DNA of 34,346 nt from Clostridiales bacterium UBA1248. GTDB lineage: Bacteria; Bacillota; Clostridia; Oscillospirales; CAG-272. The notes beneath the pieces were generated by a model that ran no database searches, had not been told where the DNA came from, and worked only from the letters and a program-made list of their open reading frames with translations. This document shows, one piece after another, positions 8,139 to 16,317 of the stretch. A program made the position numbers and the translations under genes. The stretch lies in contig DBWC01000006.1 of NCBI GenBank assembly GCA_002308615.1, forward strand, positions 25,097 to 59,442, in the 5' to 3' direction. Position 1 is the stretch's first letter, and the number at the start of each line of letters is the position of its first letter.

Positions 8139-9724
8139 AGCATAAAAGCATATCAAGAACGGTAATACAGGTTTGCCTGGCGCTTTTCTTCATTGTTGTC
8201 GTAATAGCGCCTATCATAACCATGTTTTCGCGTATAAATTCGCAGAGCTTCAAGTCTCTTACAAGCTCCGCGGATTTTGTGCCGTCCATAATAAACTCGG
8301 TAACTACCGCGCTTACGGCTACGGTCATATCTATGGTACTGGCGATACTGGCTTCGTTTTCGCTTTGCCGCACGCACATACGCGGAAAGGGCTTTTTTAC
8401 GATGCTTTTCGTTCTGCCAATGCTTATCCCGTCTATTTCCCACGCTTACGGTTTAAAAGCGCTTATCGGAGTCAACGGATCCGGCATCTTATCGTTTATT
8501 TTAGGCGACAAAATAAGCGTTTTAGGCTTTTGGGGCATAGTTATCGGATCGGTCATGTATTCGTTCCCGGTAGCGTTTCTTATGATACAGAGCATTTTGC
8601 AGTATGAGGACGGGATGCCGTACAAAGCCGCGGCGGTGCTCGGGATACCGCCGTTGCGCAGATTTACCGGCATAACGCTGCCTTATTTGAAAAAGACGCT
8701 CATATCCATGTTTTTCGCCGTATTCACTATGATAATAACGGACTACGGTGTGCCGGAGGCCCTGCACAACCGTGAATTCGGATATACGCTGTCTATTTTA
8801 ATGCTGCGCGACGTTGAAAATTCTGATTTCGGCGCCGCGGGTATAATCGGAGTCATGCTTCTGATACCCGCAGTCGTCGCGTTTTCGGTCGATATGCTCG
8901 TGCCCGAGCTCAGCCAGTCCGGCTTCGTATCCGAGACCGTGGAAGAGAAAGAGGGCAGAGTATCAAAGATACTCGCCTACGTTTTCTGCTCCGTTTTGTC
9001 GATCCTGATACTTTTGCCGATAACGGCGTTTATAATACAGGTGTTTGCAAAATCTTACCCCGTTGATATGTCGTTTTCATTCAGTCATATAATTGATACG
9101 ATGAAGAGCGGCGCGGACGGCTTTTTGATAAACTCGCTTATTTACTCGGTGTTCGCGGCGGTATTCGGCACGGTGCTCGCGTTTGTGTGCGCGTATATGA
9201 CGGCGCGCGCAAAAAGCAAAATAACACGCGCTCTTCACCTTATGTCAATAACGTCGGTCGCCATCCCCGGTCTCGTCCTCGGTCTGTCGTACGTCATATT
9301 CTTCAAAAGCTCGCCCATTTACGGCACGGTATTCATAGTGGGCTTTGCAAACGCGGTACACTTCTTTGCGTCGCCGTATCTTATGATGTATAATACGCTC
9401 GGCAAGGTCAATCCCGATCTTGAATCGGTCGGCAAGACGCTCGGCATAAGACGCATAAAGATAATAATTGACGTAATAGTGCCGAAGGTAAGACTTACCA
9501 TGTACGAGATGGCGGTTTACTTCTTTGTAAATTCAATGATGACGATCTCCGCCGTATCGCTTCTGGCGCCGCCGTCACCGCAGCCGCTGTCTTTGATGAT
9601 CGCCCGCGCGGAAAGCCAGATAGACATAGGCAAAGCCGCGACGGTATCGCTTATGATACTTATAATAAACTTTATCATAAAGCTCGTTATAACGCTTATA
9701 AACAGGAAAAGAGCGTTAAAATGA
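8135..9724 (+). CDS. ABC transporter permease, two fused membrane domains
   Basis: The 529-residue protein contains two consecutive permease domains of about six helices each, as in FbpB/ThiP-type and some 2-aminoethylphosphonate permeases. The cytoplasmic EAA-like loops are KAAAVLGIPPLRRF (about residue 170) and ESVGKTLGIRRIKI (about residue 430); both keep the glycine that contacts the ATPase. One polypeptide thus supplies both halves of the channel. The start codon overlaps the ATPase stop by 4 bp. It is the last gene of the operon; a symmetric terminator follows. Confidence 0.9.
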   Translation: MKHKSISRTVIQVCLALFFIVVVIAPIITMFSRINSQSFKSLTSSADFVPSIINSVTTALTATVISMVLAILASFSLCRTHIRGKGFFTMLFVLPMLIPSISHAYGLKALIGVNGSGILSFILGDKISVLGFWGIVIGSVMYSFPVAFLMIQSILQYEDGMPYKAAAVLGIPPLRRFTGITLPYLKKTLISMFFAVFTMIITDYGVPEALHNREFGYTLSILMLRDVENSDFGAAGIIGVMLLIPAVVAFSVDMLVPELSQSGFVSETVEEKEGRVSKILAYVFCSVLSILILLPITAFIIQVFAKSYPVDMSFSFSHIIDTMKSGADGFLINSLIYSVFAAVFGTVLAFVCAYMTARAKSKITRALHLMSITSVAIPGLVLGLSYVIFFKSSPIYGTVFIVGFANAVHFFASPYLMMYNTLGKVNPDLESVGKTLGIRRIKIIIDVIVPKVRLTMYEMAVYFFVNSMMTISAVSLLAPPSPQPLSLMIARAESQIDIGKAATVSLMILIINFIIKLVITLINRKRALK

Positions 9725-9730
9725 AAGTAG

Positions 9731-9749
9731 GGGCGATCATTGATCGCCC
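9731..9749. repeat. Perfect GGGCGATC-ATT-GATCGCCC hairpin, REP-like intergenic element
   Basis: An 8-bp perfect stem with a 3-nt loop starts 7 bp after the permease stop. It has no following T-run on either side, so it is not a normal terminator by itself. The flanks (GTAGG before, GC after) resemble short palindromic units dispersed in some gut Clostridia, though copy number cannot be seen here. It could also stabilise the mRNA end. Confidence 0.6.
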
Positions 9750-9765
9750 GCTTTGATAAATAAAG

Positions 9766-9788
9766 AAAAGCCGCGTTTTGCGGCTTTT
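9766..9788. terminator. Bidirectional Rho-independent terminator between converging operons
   Basis: AAAAGCCGC (9766-9774) pairs perfectly with GCGGCTTTT (9780-9788) around the loop GTTTT. It has A-runs on the left and T-runs on the right, so it works for both strands. It ends the plus-strand ABC operon and the minus-strand fibre operon, whose last gene stops at 9796. Confidence 0.85.
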
Positions 9789-9795
9789 ATCATTA

Positions 9796-11139
9796 TTATG
9801 TTTCGTTATCGGGTTTGTCGATACCGAGCTGCATACCCTCGTACATCCAGTCGTTCCAGGGGAAGTTTTTCCAGGTGTTGTAATGGTAGCGGTGCATCTC
9901 CTCCGTTATAAGGAGCATCTTTCCTACGCTTCTTCTGTTCGGCTTGAAATCGTAGAACTGGTTGTTCACGTACAGTGAAAACTGCGCCGTGCTCGTCATG
10001 ATTATAAGCGAATAAATGACTGAATAATCAAGATCAAAGTGCCAGTCCTCTCCGAATTTTTCACCGTCAAAATGTATGCCCTTGTGGTCAAACGTTATCT
10101 TGCCCTTGCCGCACGGCATGGATGTGTACTTTTTCGGTACGTATTTGTACGGCGGAAGATATCCGAGGTTTACCTCCTCCGTAAACGAATAATCAGGATC
10201 ATCGCGTATCTCTTTTATTATGCGCACGCGCTCCTGCTCGACCCATTTTACGGGGGATACCGGGAATATGCAGTCGTCGGTGAACGGCTCAAACTCGTAG
10301 TAGTCGTTTACAACGGCGCCGTTGCCGCATTTCGTACACCAGATCTTTTTGCCCTCGGCTTTCATCGTAAGATCGCCGCCGCATTTGGGGCACATAAAGC
10401 ATATCTCGTCAAGATGCTCGGCGGATCTGCCGTGCATTTTCCATTTGATATGGTTTTTCTGCCCCCATTCGTAGTCGTCGTGATGAAACGTCTCGTTCAG
10501 CTTATCCTGTATTTCATCCGCCGTCATTTCCTTAAGCTGCTCGGGAGTGAAGAGAAGAAACAGCTCCGCCTCCGTGCGCCCCTTGCGCGCTTCGAGAAAA
10601 TGCTTGGTGCTCGTCAAATACTGCCCGCGGAAATTCATACAGTAAACGGGAACGCCGTAATGCTTTAAAAAGTGTCCGGAGCCGGGGACGACCGGCTGAT
10701 TCGTTCCGTAGATCGAGCTCATCCCCTCGGGAGAAAACGTCACGATACCGCCCTGCTTTATGATGCTGTTCATCGCCTTAAGCCCGGCGCGGTCGTTCGT
10801 ATATATCTTTTTGGGGATTATCTGATTAAGCTTAAAAACGAGATTCAGATGTGAACGGAAAAACTCGTTATATCCGGCTACCATATTGTATCTGTCCGGA
10901 TACGCGGCTTTCATCGTATACAGATGATCGAGACGCGATAAGTGGTTCCATACAAGGAAGCATCCGCCGTCTCTGTCTCTGATATCCGCCTTTTTCGTTA
11001 TGTGCGGCGCATACTGCGGCAAAAGTATCAGCGAGCCGAGTGCGTTGTATATAAAAGTGACGATCTTGCTTGGCGTATGATATTTTCTTTCCGCAAGCTT
11101 TTGCTGAAGCGTGGGCTTTGTGCTTTTCTGATCGCTCAT
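9796..11139 (-). CDS. PlsC-type acyltransferase with C-terminal zinc ribbon
   Basis: The 447-residue protein has an N-terminal 1-acylglycerol-phosphate acyltransferase domain (about 55-190). The catalytic H-x4-D motif is WNHLSRLDH (His66, Asp71), and the glycerophosphate-binding motif is FSPEGMSS (135-142). A zinc ribbon follows: Cys250-x2-Cys253 (CPKCGG) and Cys268-x2-Cys271 (CTKCG). The C-terminal 170 residues are of unknown function and aromatic-rich. Classical PlsC is about 240 residues, so this is a long form that may acylate a lipid or another membrane-linked acceptor. It starts 11 bp after the EAL gene stop and is the last gene of the long minus-strand operon. It may be only a housekeeping passenger. 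Confidence 0.8.
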   Translation of the reverse strand: MSDQKSTKPTLQQKLAERKYHTPSKIVTFIYNALGSLILLPQYAPHITKKADIRDRDGGCFLVWNHLSRLDHLYTMKAAYPDRYNMVAGYNEFFRSHLNLVFKLNQIIPKKIYTNDRAGLKAMNSIIKQGGIVTFSPEGMSSIYGTNQPVVPGSGHFLKHYGVPVYCMNFRGQYLTSTKHFLEARKGRTEAELFLLFTPEQLKEMTADEIQDKLNETFHHDDYEWGQKNHIKWKMHGRSAEHLDEICFMCPKCGGDLTMKAEGKKIWCTKCGNGAVVNDYYEFEPFTDDCIFPVSPVKWVEQERVRIIKEIRDDPDYSFTEEVNLGYLPPYKYVPKKYTSMPCGKGKITFDHKGIHFDGEKFGEDWHFDLDYSVIYSLIIMTSTAQFSLYVNNQFYDFKPNRRSVGKMLLITEEMHRYHYNTWKNFPWNDWMYEGMQLGIDKPDNET

Positions 11140-11150
11140 CTTTACACCGT

Positions 11151-13580
11151 TCAGATCTTTTTGTTATCGGACAGGAATGACACGTAGTCTATGACGGACA
11201 GCGGCTTTGAATAATAGTAGCCCTGTATCGCCTGACAGCCGAGCCTCTTGAGAAGCTGTACCTGATCTTCAAACTCAACGCCCTTCTGCGTAACCTTCAT
11301 ATGCAGTTTTCTTGCAAGATCCGTTACGCTTGCAAGCACCTGAAGGTCGCGCTCGCGCGAGAAACCGTCTCTTAAGAACAGCCTGTCAAGCTTTATTTCG
11401 TCCATTGGCAGCTCTTTCAGTATGTTGTATGATGAGAAGCCCGCGCCGAAATCGTCTATGCAGCACTTGAATCCGTTTCTGTGAAGCTGTGTGACGATAT
11501 TGCGAAGCATTTCATAATCCTCGTACGCAAAGCTTTCCACAAATTCAAGCGTCAGGAATCCGTCGTCTATATTGTATTCCATCTTTTTCTTGATATAGAA
11601 ATCAAGAAAATCGTTTTCTGTCGCGGTAACGCGTGAAACGTTGACGGAAACGGGGTAAAGCGGGAGCCCGTTTAAAACGGCGTCCTGAATATACAGGCAA
11701 ACCTGTTCAAACACGTAGTGGTCGAGCTTTACTATAAATCTGTTGACCTCAAACAGCGGTAAGAAAACGTCAGGCTGCATATATTCCTTGCGTTCCACGT
11801 CGTACCAGCGCACGAGCGCCTCACAGCCGTCCGGCTCTTTTTCGGCGATATTGTATTTAGGCTGATAGAACACCTTGAAAGCGTTGTTTTTGAGCGCGGC
11901 TTCCATATGCGTTTCAATGTACTCGTTTTGCACGCTGCTGGCGTACAGCGTTTCGTTATGTATACGGAATACACCGAAATCGCACGGATATTTTGTAGCG
12001 CCCTCGGCGTCTGTCGCAAGGTCTATCATCTTGGGGACAGCGGCGGTCACTTTTCTCTCCGTAAGATAGATACCGCCCTGCAGTATTATCATATAGTTGT
12101 TTGAGAACTGCGTGCTGTGGTGCGACGCAAGGCTTATAACGGTGTTAAGTCTTGACTGCAGGATATTCATATCGCTGTAATGGAGAAGTATGGCGAATTT
12201 TCCGTCTTCAAGATAACCGTAAGTCTCGTCAAGCTGGAGCATACGGTTTATTACAAGCTTGATATGCTTCAGTATCTTGACCATTGCCTCAAGACCTATC
12301 TGGTCGACTATGTAATCGTAGTGGTTTACTTCGATTACTATGACTGCAAACAGCGTTGCCTTGTTTTTCTCTATGATCTCCTGAGATACGCGCTCAAACT
12401 TCGTCTTTGACGGGCAGTCGAGCAGCTTGTTCGTATCGTTCATCGTGGCGTACATACGCTTTGTGCGCCATCTGTGGATGATACCGTATATACCAACCGC
12501 TAAAAGAATGACGAAGAATATAGCGATCTCGCCGAGCACCGTACGTATAACGAAATAGCCTGATTCATACACGTTGTCCGCGCGGCTGTAACCTATCACG
12601 GCAAAGCTCGTATTCTCATACTCGTGTACGCTGCCGACCGTTATTATGGACGTATGGCCTGACACGTTTTCGACGTACGTGCCTCTTTCACCCGAGGATA
12701 TGCTGTGCTGTATGTCGTCTATTATGCTTTTGTTGTTCGTCTCGTTGCGGAGCACGTCGTAAATGTTGCTGTGCTCGCGTATATCAAGACCCTCTTCCGC
12801 GTAAAGAACTCTTACTACCTCGCCCTCAACGGAACATATAGTCGTATAATGAGTTTTGGAGTAAGCGTCCTCCGCCTGTGTGGTCTTGTACGAAACGACG
12901 CTTGATATCGGGTAAAACAGTATCAGAGTATCCGCGTATTCACAGTCCTGAAGAGGTATACAGAAAGCAACGACGCTCAGATCGCGTATTTTATCGGTAA
13001 TAACGCCGATACACGTCAGCTCGTCTGTCTGCACCATCCTCAGAACGTCGGGATCCTCGACGCTCATGTCTATTTCTTTTTTCTCAATATCGTATTCTAC
13101 GCCGTCCTTGAAGAAACGTATGGCGCTTATGTTGCCGAACATATTTCCGAGGATGTTTTTATCTGTCTTACCGACGATCTTTTCACCGTCTTCATCCAGA
13201 ATATCCATGAAAATCTTACCGTCTCTAAGTCTGCTGACCTGCGCGTAGAATTCCTTGTCTAAATTTTCAAAGGTCTCGCGGTCGTTCTTCTCATAGTAAG
13301 CCTTGTTTTCCATGATTTCAGCGTAAAGCTTCATTGCCGAATCACCGAAGTTCTTTGCCATGATCTTATGAGCGTCTATGCCGTACTGCAGGTTGTCCAG
13401 CGCGTTTTCCGTATACTGCGCCGAAATATTAACGGCTTCCTGCTCTATGATCGAGGCGAACTGCAGTATCATCGCAACGGCGCTGCTTATCATAAGTATG
13501 CATATAAGGCATACGACGAGGAGCAGATGACTGCGCGAGATCACTGCGGCGTTTTTCGCCGCATCTTTTTTCTTGCTCAT
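11151..13580 (-). CDS. Membrane c-di-GMP signalling protein: extracellular sensor, degenerate GGDEF, EAL domain
   Basis: The 809-residue protein has a helix at 17-42, an extracytoplasmic sensor region of about 290 residues (probably Cache-like) and a second helix at 345-368. A GGDEF-like domain (about 385-545) carries LEDGKF where GGDEF should be, so it is not expected to make c-di-GMP. The EAL domain (about 555-800) keeps E587-A588-L589, Asn648 (SVNVS), Glu679 and Glu682 (LEFVES), D709-D710 (DDFGAG), Lys730 and Gln786. The usual AEGVE motif reads QKGVE, so the first Glu is Lys766. In RocR-type enzymes I believe this Glu is catalytic, so hydrolysis may be weak or absent and the protein may act as a receptor. 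It starts 3 bp behind the 77-residue gene, inside the fibre operon. Confidence 0.88.
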   Translation of the reverse strand: MSKKKDAAKNAAVISRSHLLLVVCLICILMISSAVAMILQFASIIEQEAVNISAQYTENALDNLQYGIDAHKIMAKNFGDSAMKLYAEIMENKAYYEKNDRETFENLDKEFYAQVSRLRDGKIFMDILDEDGEKIVGKTDKNILGNMFGNISAIRFFKDGVEYDIEKKEIDMSVEDPDVLRMVQTDELTCIGVITDKIRDLSVVAFCIPLQDCEYADTLILFYPISSVVSYKTTQAEDAYSKTHYTTICSVEGEVVRVLYAEEGLDIREHSNIYDVLRNETNNKSIIDDIQHSISSGERGTYVENVSGHTSIITVGSVHEYENTSFAVIGYSRADNVYESGYFVIRTVLGEIAIFFVILLAVGIYGIIHRWRTKRMYATMNDTNKLLDCPSKTKFERVSQEIIEKNKATLFAVIVIEVNHYDYIVDQIGLEAMVKILKHIKLVINRMLQLDETYGYLEDGKFAILLHYSDMNILQSRLNTVISLASHHSTQFSNNYMIILQGGIYLTERKVTAAVPKMIDLATDAEGATKYPCDFGVFRIHNETLYASSVQNEYIETHMEAALKNNAFKVFYQPKYNIAEKEPDGCEALVRWYDVERKEYMQPDVFLPLFEVNRFIVKLDHYVFEQVCLYIQDAVLNGLPLYPVSVNVSRVTATENDFLDFYIKKKMEYNIDDGFLTLEFVESFAYEDYEMLRNIVTQLHRNGFKCCIDDFGAGFSSYNILKELPMDEIKLDRLFLRDGFSRERDLQVLASVTDLARKLHMKVTQKGVEFEDQVQLLKRLGCQAIQGYYYSKPLSVIDYVSFLSDNKKI

Positions 13581-13583
13581 TTT

Positions 13584-13817
13584 TTATTTGCTCTCAAGTG
13601 CTTCAAGTTCTTTTTGCAGACGGTGGAGATTTTCTCTTTCCTCTTCTATCTGAGCGGTGAATTGATTGAAGAAATCAACGTCTTTGTCATCGGGTTCCGT
13701 ATGGCGAAGAATGGCTTCCACAAGAGCCGCCTGGGATCTTGTGCGCTTCTGCTCTATTTCCGCTATGCGGTCTTTACTGTTCTTTATAGCTTTTTTAAGC
13801 TTGGACTTTTCAAACAT
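13584..13817 (-). CDS. Small charged coiled-coil protein, function unknown
   Basis: The 77-residue product has two highly charged helical stretches (about 1-37 and 48-75) joined by a TEPDDKDVDFFNQF segment. Heptad-like spacing (ALVEAI, LHRLQKELEAL) suggests a helical hairpin or coiled coil. There is no signal peptide or membrane segment. A GGAG site lies 9 nt before the ATG. It fits tightly between the second signal peptidase (26 bp) and the EAL gene (3 bp), so it is probably a true operon member, perhaps an adaptor. I recognise no family. Confidence 0.65.
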   Translation of the reverse strand: MFEKSKLKKAIKNSKDRIAEIEQKRTRSQAALVEAILRHTEPDDKDVDFFNQFTAQIEEERENLHRLQKELEALESK

Positions 13818-13843
13818 TTGCGTATCTCCGATCTGTTATATTG

Positions 13844-14581
13844 TTAATTTTCCTTTTGGGAATTATCGTTTTCTGTATTGATTTCAGGCTCTTTTTCTTT
13901 TGGCTCTTCTTGTGCCGGTTCTTCTTCTTCCGATGGTTGGGCGCTTTCGCGTTTAAGTCTTTCCACCTCTTGCTGCACAAGCTCTTCTATTTTGGCCTGC
14001 CGCTTTTGCTCAAGCTCTTTTGACTTTTTGCGTGTTGCGCGGATTATATCCGGCATATAGATTATCATAACTATTATGAATATTATGGTAAGCGAGGCGA
14101 CGATGCCTATCCTGGACATTATAAATCTGCCGATAGCGGTAAGCACCGGAAGATTTTTCTCGTATATCGCCACAACGTCTTTCGCTTCCGTGGGATACGC
14201 GTCCTCAACCGGGTTTGCCTTGCCCTTTGTGTAGAATAATTCGTGATCGCCTTCGATCCTTACGACCTCGTGGGTGTTGTTCGCTCCGTTCAGCTCTTTT
14301 GATCTGAACATGATGATGTCGCCCTCTTCCACGGTTTTGGGATCGACCTTGCTGACAAGTATATAGCTTTGCGCCGGTATATCGGGCTCCATGCTCGGCG
14401 TCAGGACCCAGACGGCCGCTTTGCCGAATATGAATACAGTGCGGTTGTTAGCCTTGAAGCTTATAACAACGATAAGCAGCGCGGCTATGATGAATATAAG
14501 AGCGTAACCTATGATGCCCGTTATCCTGCGTAAAACAGATTTTTTAGCCTTAGTATTTTCCGTATTTCCGTTTTCAGTCAT
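13844..14581 (-). CDS. SipW-type (ER-type) signal peptidase I with charged cytoplasmic tail
   Basis: The product is about 245 residues. A cytoplasmic start is followed by a helix (IIGYALIFIIAALLIVVISF) and the S26 catalytic region: LTPSMEPDIP with the nucleophile Ser, GDIIMFRS, and NNTHEVVRI, where His replaces the Lys general base of ordinary bacterial LepB. This is the SipW/archaeal/ER pattern. A second helix (SLTIIFIIVMIIYMP) leads to a long Lys/Glu-rich tail of about 75 residues. SipW enzymes process TasA/CalY-like fibre proteins, and three such proteins lie upstream in the same operon. In-frame starts at 14611 (TTG) and 14593 (ATG) exist. I prefer 14581 because AGAGGA lies about 11 nt upstream. 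It overlaps the end of the DUF2357-like gene. Confidence 0.85.
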   Translation of the reverse strand: MTENGNTENTKAKKSVLRRITGIIGYALIFIIAALLIVVISFKANNRTVFIFGKAAVWVLTPSMEPDIPAQSYILVSKVDPKTVEEGDIIMFRSKELNGANNTHEVVRIEGDHELFYTKGKANPVEDAYPTEAKDVVAIYEKNLPVLTAIGRFIMSRIGIVASLTIIFIIVMIIYMPDIIRATRKKSKELEQKRQAKIEELVQQEVERLKRESAQPSEEEEPAQEEPKEKEPEINTENDNSQKEN

Positions 14582-16304
14582 TTTTTGCGTCATCCTCTGT
14601 TCTGTTCTCAAACGGGAATATCAAGCCTGAAAGAAATTCATCTTTCTCTTTTGTATCTTCAGGCGCGTCGGTCTGCTCCGGCTCTGCCGAAGCTTCCTGC
14701 TCCTGCTCCGGTTTTGTTACTGTTTCCTGTTCCGGCTCCGCTTCAGTCGTATTTACCTGTTCCGGGCTGTCCGGTGTTTCTTCGGGCTCTTTTTGCAACT
14801 CTTCGGTATCTTCCGTGGTCCCAAGAGCCTCCGGCGCGGCATCGGTATCCTCCGCGGCTCCGAGCGCCTCCGGCGCGGCGTCTTCCGGCTCATCCGACGG
14901 GATCTCAGCAAACGCGTCTGCTTCCGCCGGGATTCCGGTCTCTTCAAATACGGGTTCTTCCGGGATTTCCTGCGCCGTGTCCGCTGTTTCTTCCGCTGTT
15001 TCATCCGCGGCTTCTTCCTGCGCGGGCTCCGGTACTTCGTTTACGCTGAGAGCGTCGTTCGGTACGGGCTGAGGCTCGGGTATTTCGCCTTTTGAATACA
15101 GAAATCCCTCGTCTCTGTCGTTTATTATCGCGTCCGCTTCCATCGCAACGTCAAGGGACTGCAGTATTATCTGATCCTCCGGCGTCATGGTGGAGTAGCG
15201 TTTTTCTGCCGGCGTCTTTGCGACTTTCTCCGGCTGGGGCTTTTCGCCCAGGTCAAATTCATGTTCCGAGGTGTTGTCTAACTCGTCTATTATCCTCGGC
15301 TTGAGTTCTTCTTTTGAAAGCGTGCTTGCAAGCGTGCTGTCAAACTCAAATTCGTTTCTGATGTTGTAACGGAAAAGCATATACTGGATAGCCATCGTGG
15401 AATACATCTCTTTTATGTATCCCTCGTCTATCTTTTCAAGATTTTCCTGGAGCAGCATGCTGTATCCGGCGCCGTCGTACGTATCAAGGAACTGCCAGAG
15501 CTCGTAGCACTGACGCAGGTTCTTGTTTTTCATAATGGCGTTCGTACGCATTACGGGCGGACGGATGTAGTTATGTCCCATCTGCATGCAGAATTCGGAG
15601 GTGACGTAAGTAGTTAATATGCTGTTCAGCTTTTCAACTCTTTTCCAGAGGTCCGTAGTATAAGAATAGTTTCTTTCAACTCTGTCGTCAAGTCCGCCGG
15701 ACTGCTCGGATATCTCTATCTGGAAGTTCATTTTGACTTTTATCTTGTCGTGCAAAAAGTCTTCCTTGAATTCTATGCTCGTCGTTTTTTCATCCTGTCC
15801 GGCTTTAAGAGCTATCTCGTATCTGCGGTTGATGAACATAAACAGACGGTTGATCAGGGTGTTGACGAATTTGTTGTCATACGTCATAAACGTCTCGTCT
15901 TTAAAGACGTTCAGAAGCATTGACGGCGTTATTTCGTCGCCTTTTACGTCCTGTATATAGTTTGTATGCTGTGATAAATGCTGGAGCGTTCTGACGGAGA
16001 CCTTACGCGTAAGCTCTACCGGTATCAGCTCTTCTTTTTCTTCTATGAATTTCGAAGGATTGCGGATTATATAGTCGAGAGCGGGGATGACCTCTTCTAT
16101 GGCGTTCACCCACGTTTCGTCGATAGCGCGCAGAAAATACCTCTTGCGCAGTTCCATCGTCGCGTTTCCGCTGCGCATTTTTTCGATTATCGTGGGATAG
16201 ACCTCGTATTCGTCTATTATGTTGTCAATAAAGAACGTTGTATCGTCATATATAGAACGAAAAGTTGATTCCTTTGATACATCGTTGTCGGTATTTTCCG
16301 GCAT
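14574..16304 (-). CDS. McrC/DUF2357-like partner protein with acidic low-complexity tail
   Basis: The first 340 residues of this 576-residue protein resemble the DUF2357/McrC N-terminal region found beside McrB-type AAA+ ATPases. Landmarks are FMTYDNKFVNTLINRLF (about 139-155), corresponding to the ENRFV motif, and NLRQCYELWQFL (262-273), corresponding to the lxxLWEfL motif. I see no PD-(D/E)xK nuclease motif after it. Residues about 400-555 are instead Glu/Pro/Ala/Thr-rich, with a 13-residue tandem repeat. An AAGGAGG site overlaps the ATPase gene's stop region 13 bp upstream, so the two are coupled. No signal peptide is seen, so the protein is cytoplasmic. The family assignment rests on a few motifs and the partner gene. 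The role is probably to regulate or couple the ATPase, not to cut DNA. Confidence 0.65.
   Translation of the reverse strand: MPENTDNDVSKESTFRSIYDDTTFFIDNIIDEYEVYPTIIEKMRSGNATMELRKRYFLRAIDETWVNAIEEVIPALDYIIRNPSKFIEEKEELIPVELTRKVSVRTLQHLSQHTNYIQDVKGDEITPSMLLNVFKDETFMTYDNKFVNTLINRLFMFINRRYEIALKAGQDEKTTSIEFKEDFLHDKIKVKMNFQIEISEQSGGLDDRVERNYSYTTDLWKRVEKLNSILTTYVTSEFCMQMGHNYIRPPVMRTNAIMKNKNLRQCYELWQFLDTYDGAGYSMLLQENLEKIDEGYIKEMYSTMAIQYMLFRYNIRNEFEFDSTLASTLSKEELKPRIIDELDNTSEHEFDLGEKPQPEKVAKTPAEKRYSTMTPEDQIILQSLDVAMEADAIINDRDEGFLYSKGEIPEPQPVPNDALSVNEVPEPAQEEAADETAEETADTAQEIPEEPVFEETGIPAEADAFAEIPSDEPEDAAPEALGAAEDTDAAPEALGTTEDTEELQKEPEETPDSPEQVNTTEAEPEQETVTKPEQEQEASAEPEQTDAPEDTKEKDEFLSGLIFPFENRTEDDAKND
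14804..14881 (-). repeat. 39-bp tandem duplication in the acidic tail
   Basis: Two 39-bp units (14804-14842 and 14843-14881), differing at a few bases, encode tandem copies of the 13-residue unit DAAPEALG-x-x-EDT. The unit is a multiple of three, so copy number can change without breaking the frame. Confidence 0.8.
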
Positions 16305-16317
16305 TGCTTCTTCCTCC

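Noticed and set aside
14585..15304. Several overlapping plus-strand frames of 70-154 codons
   Set aside because: They are antisense shadows of the GC-rich repetitive acidic tail of the DUF2357-like gene.
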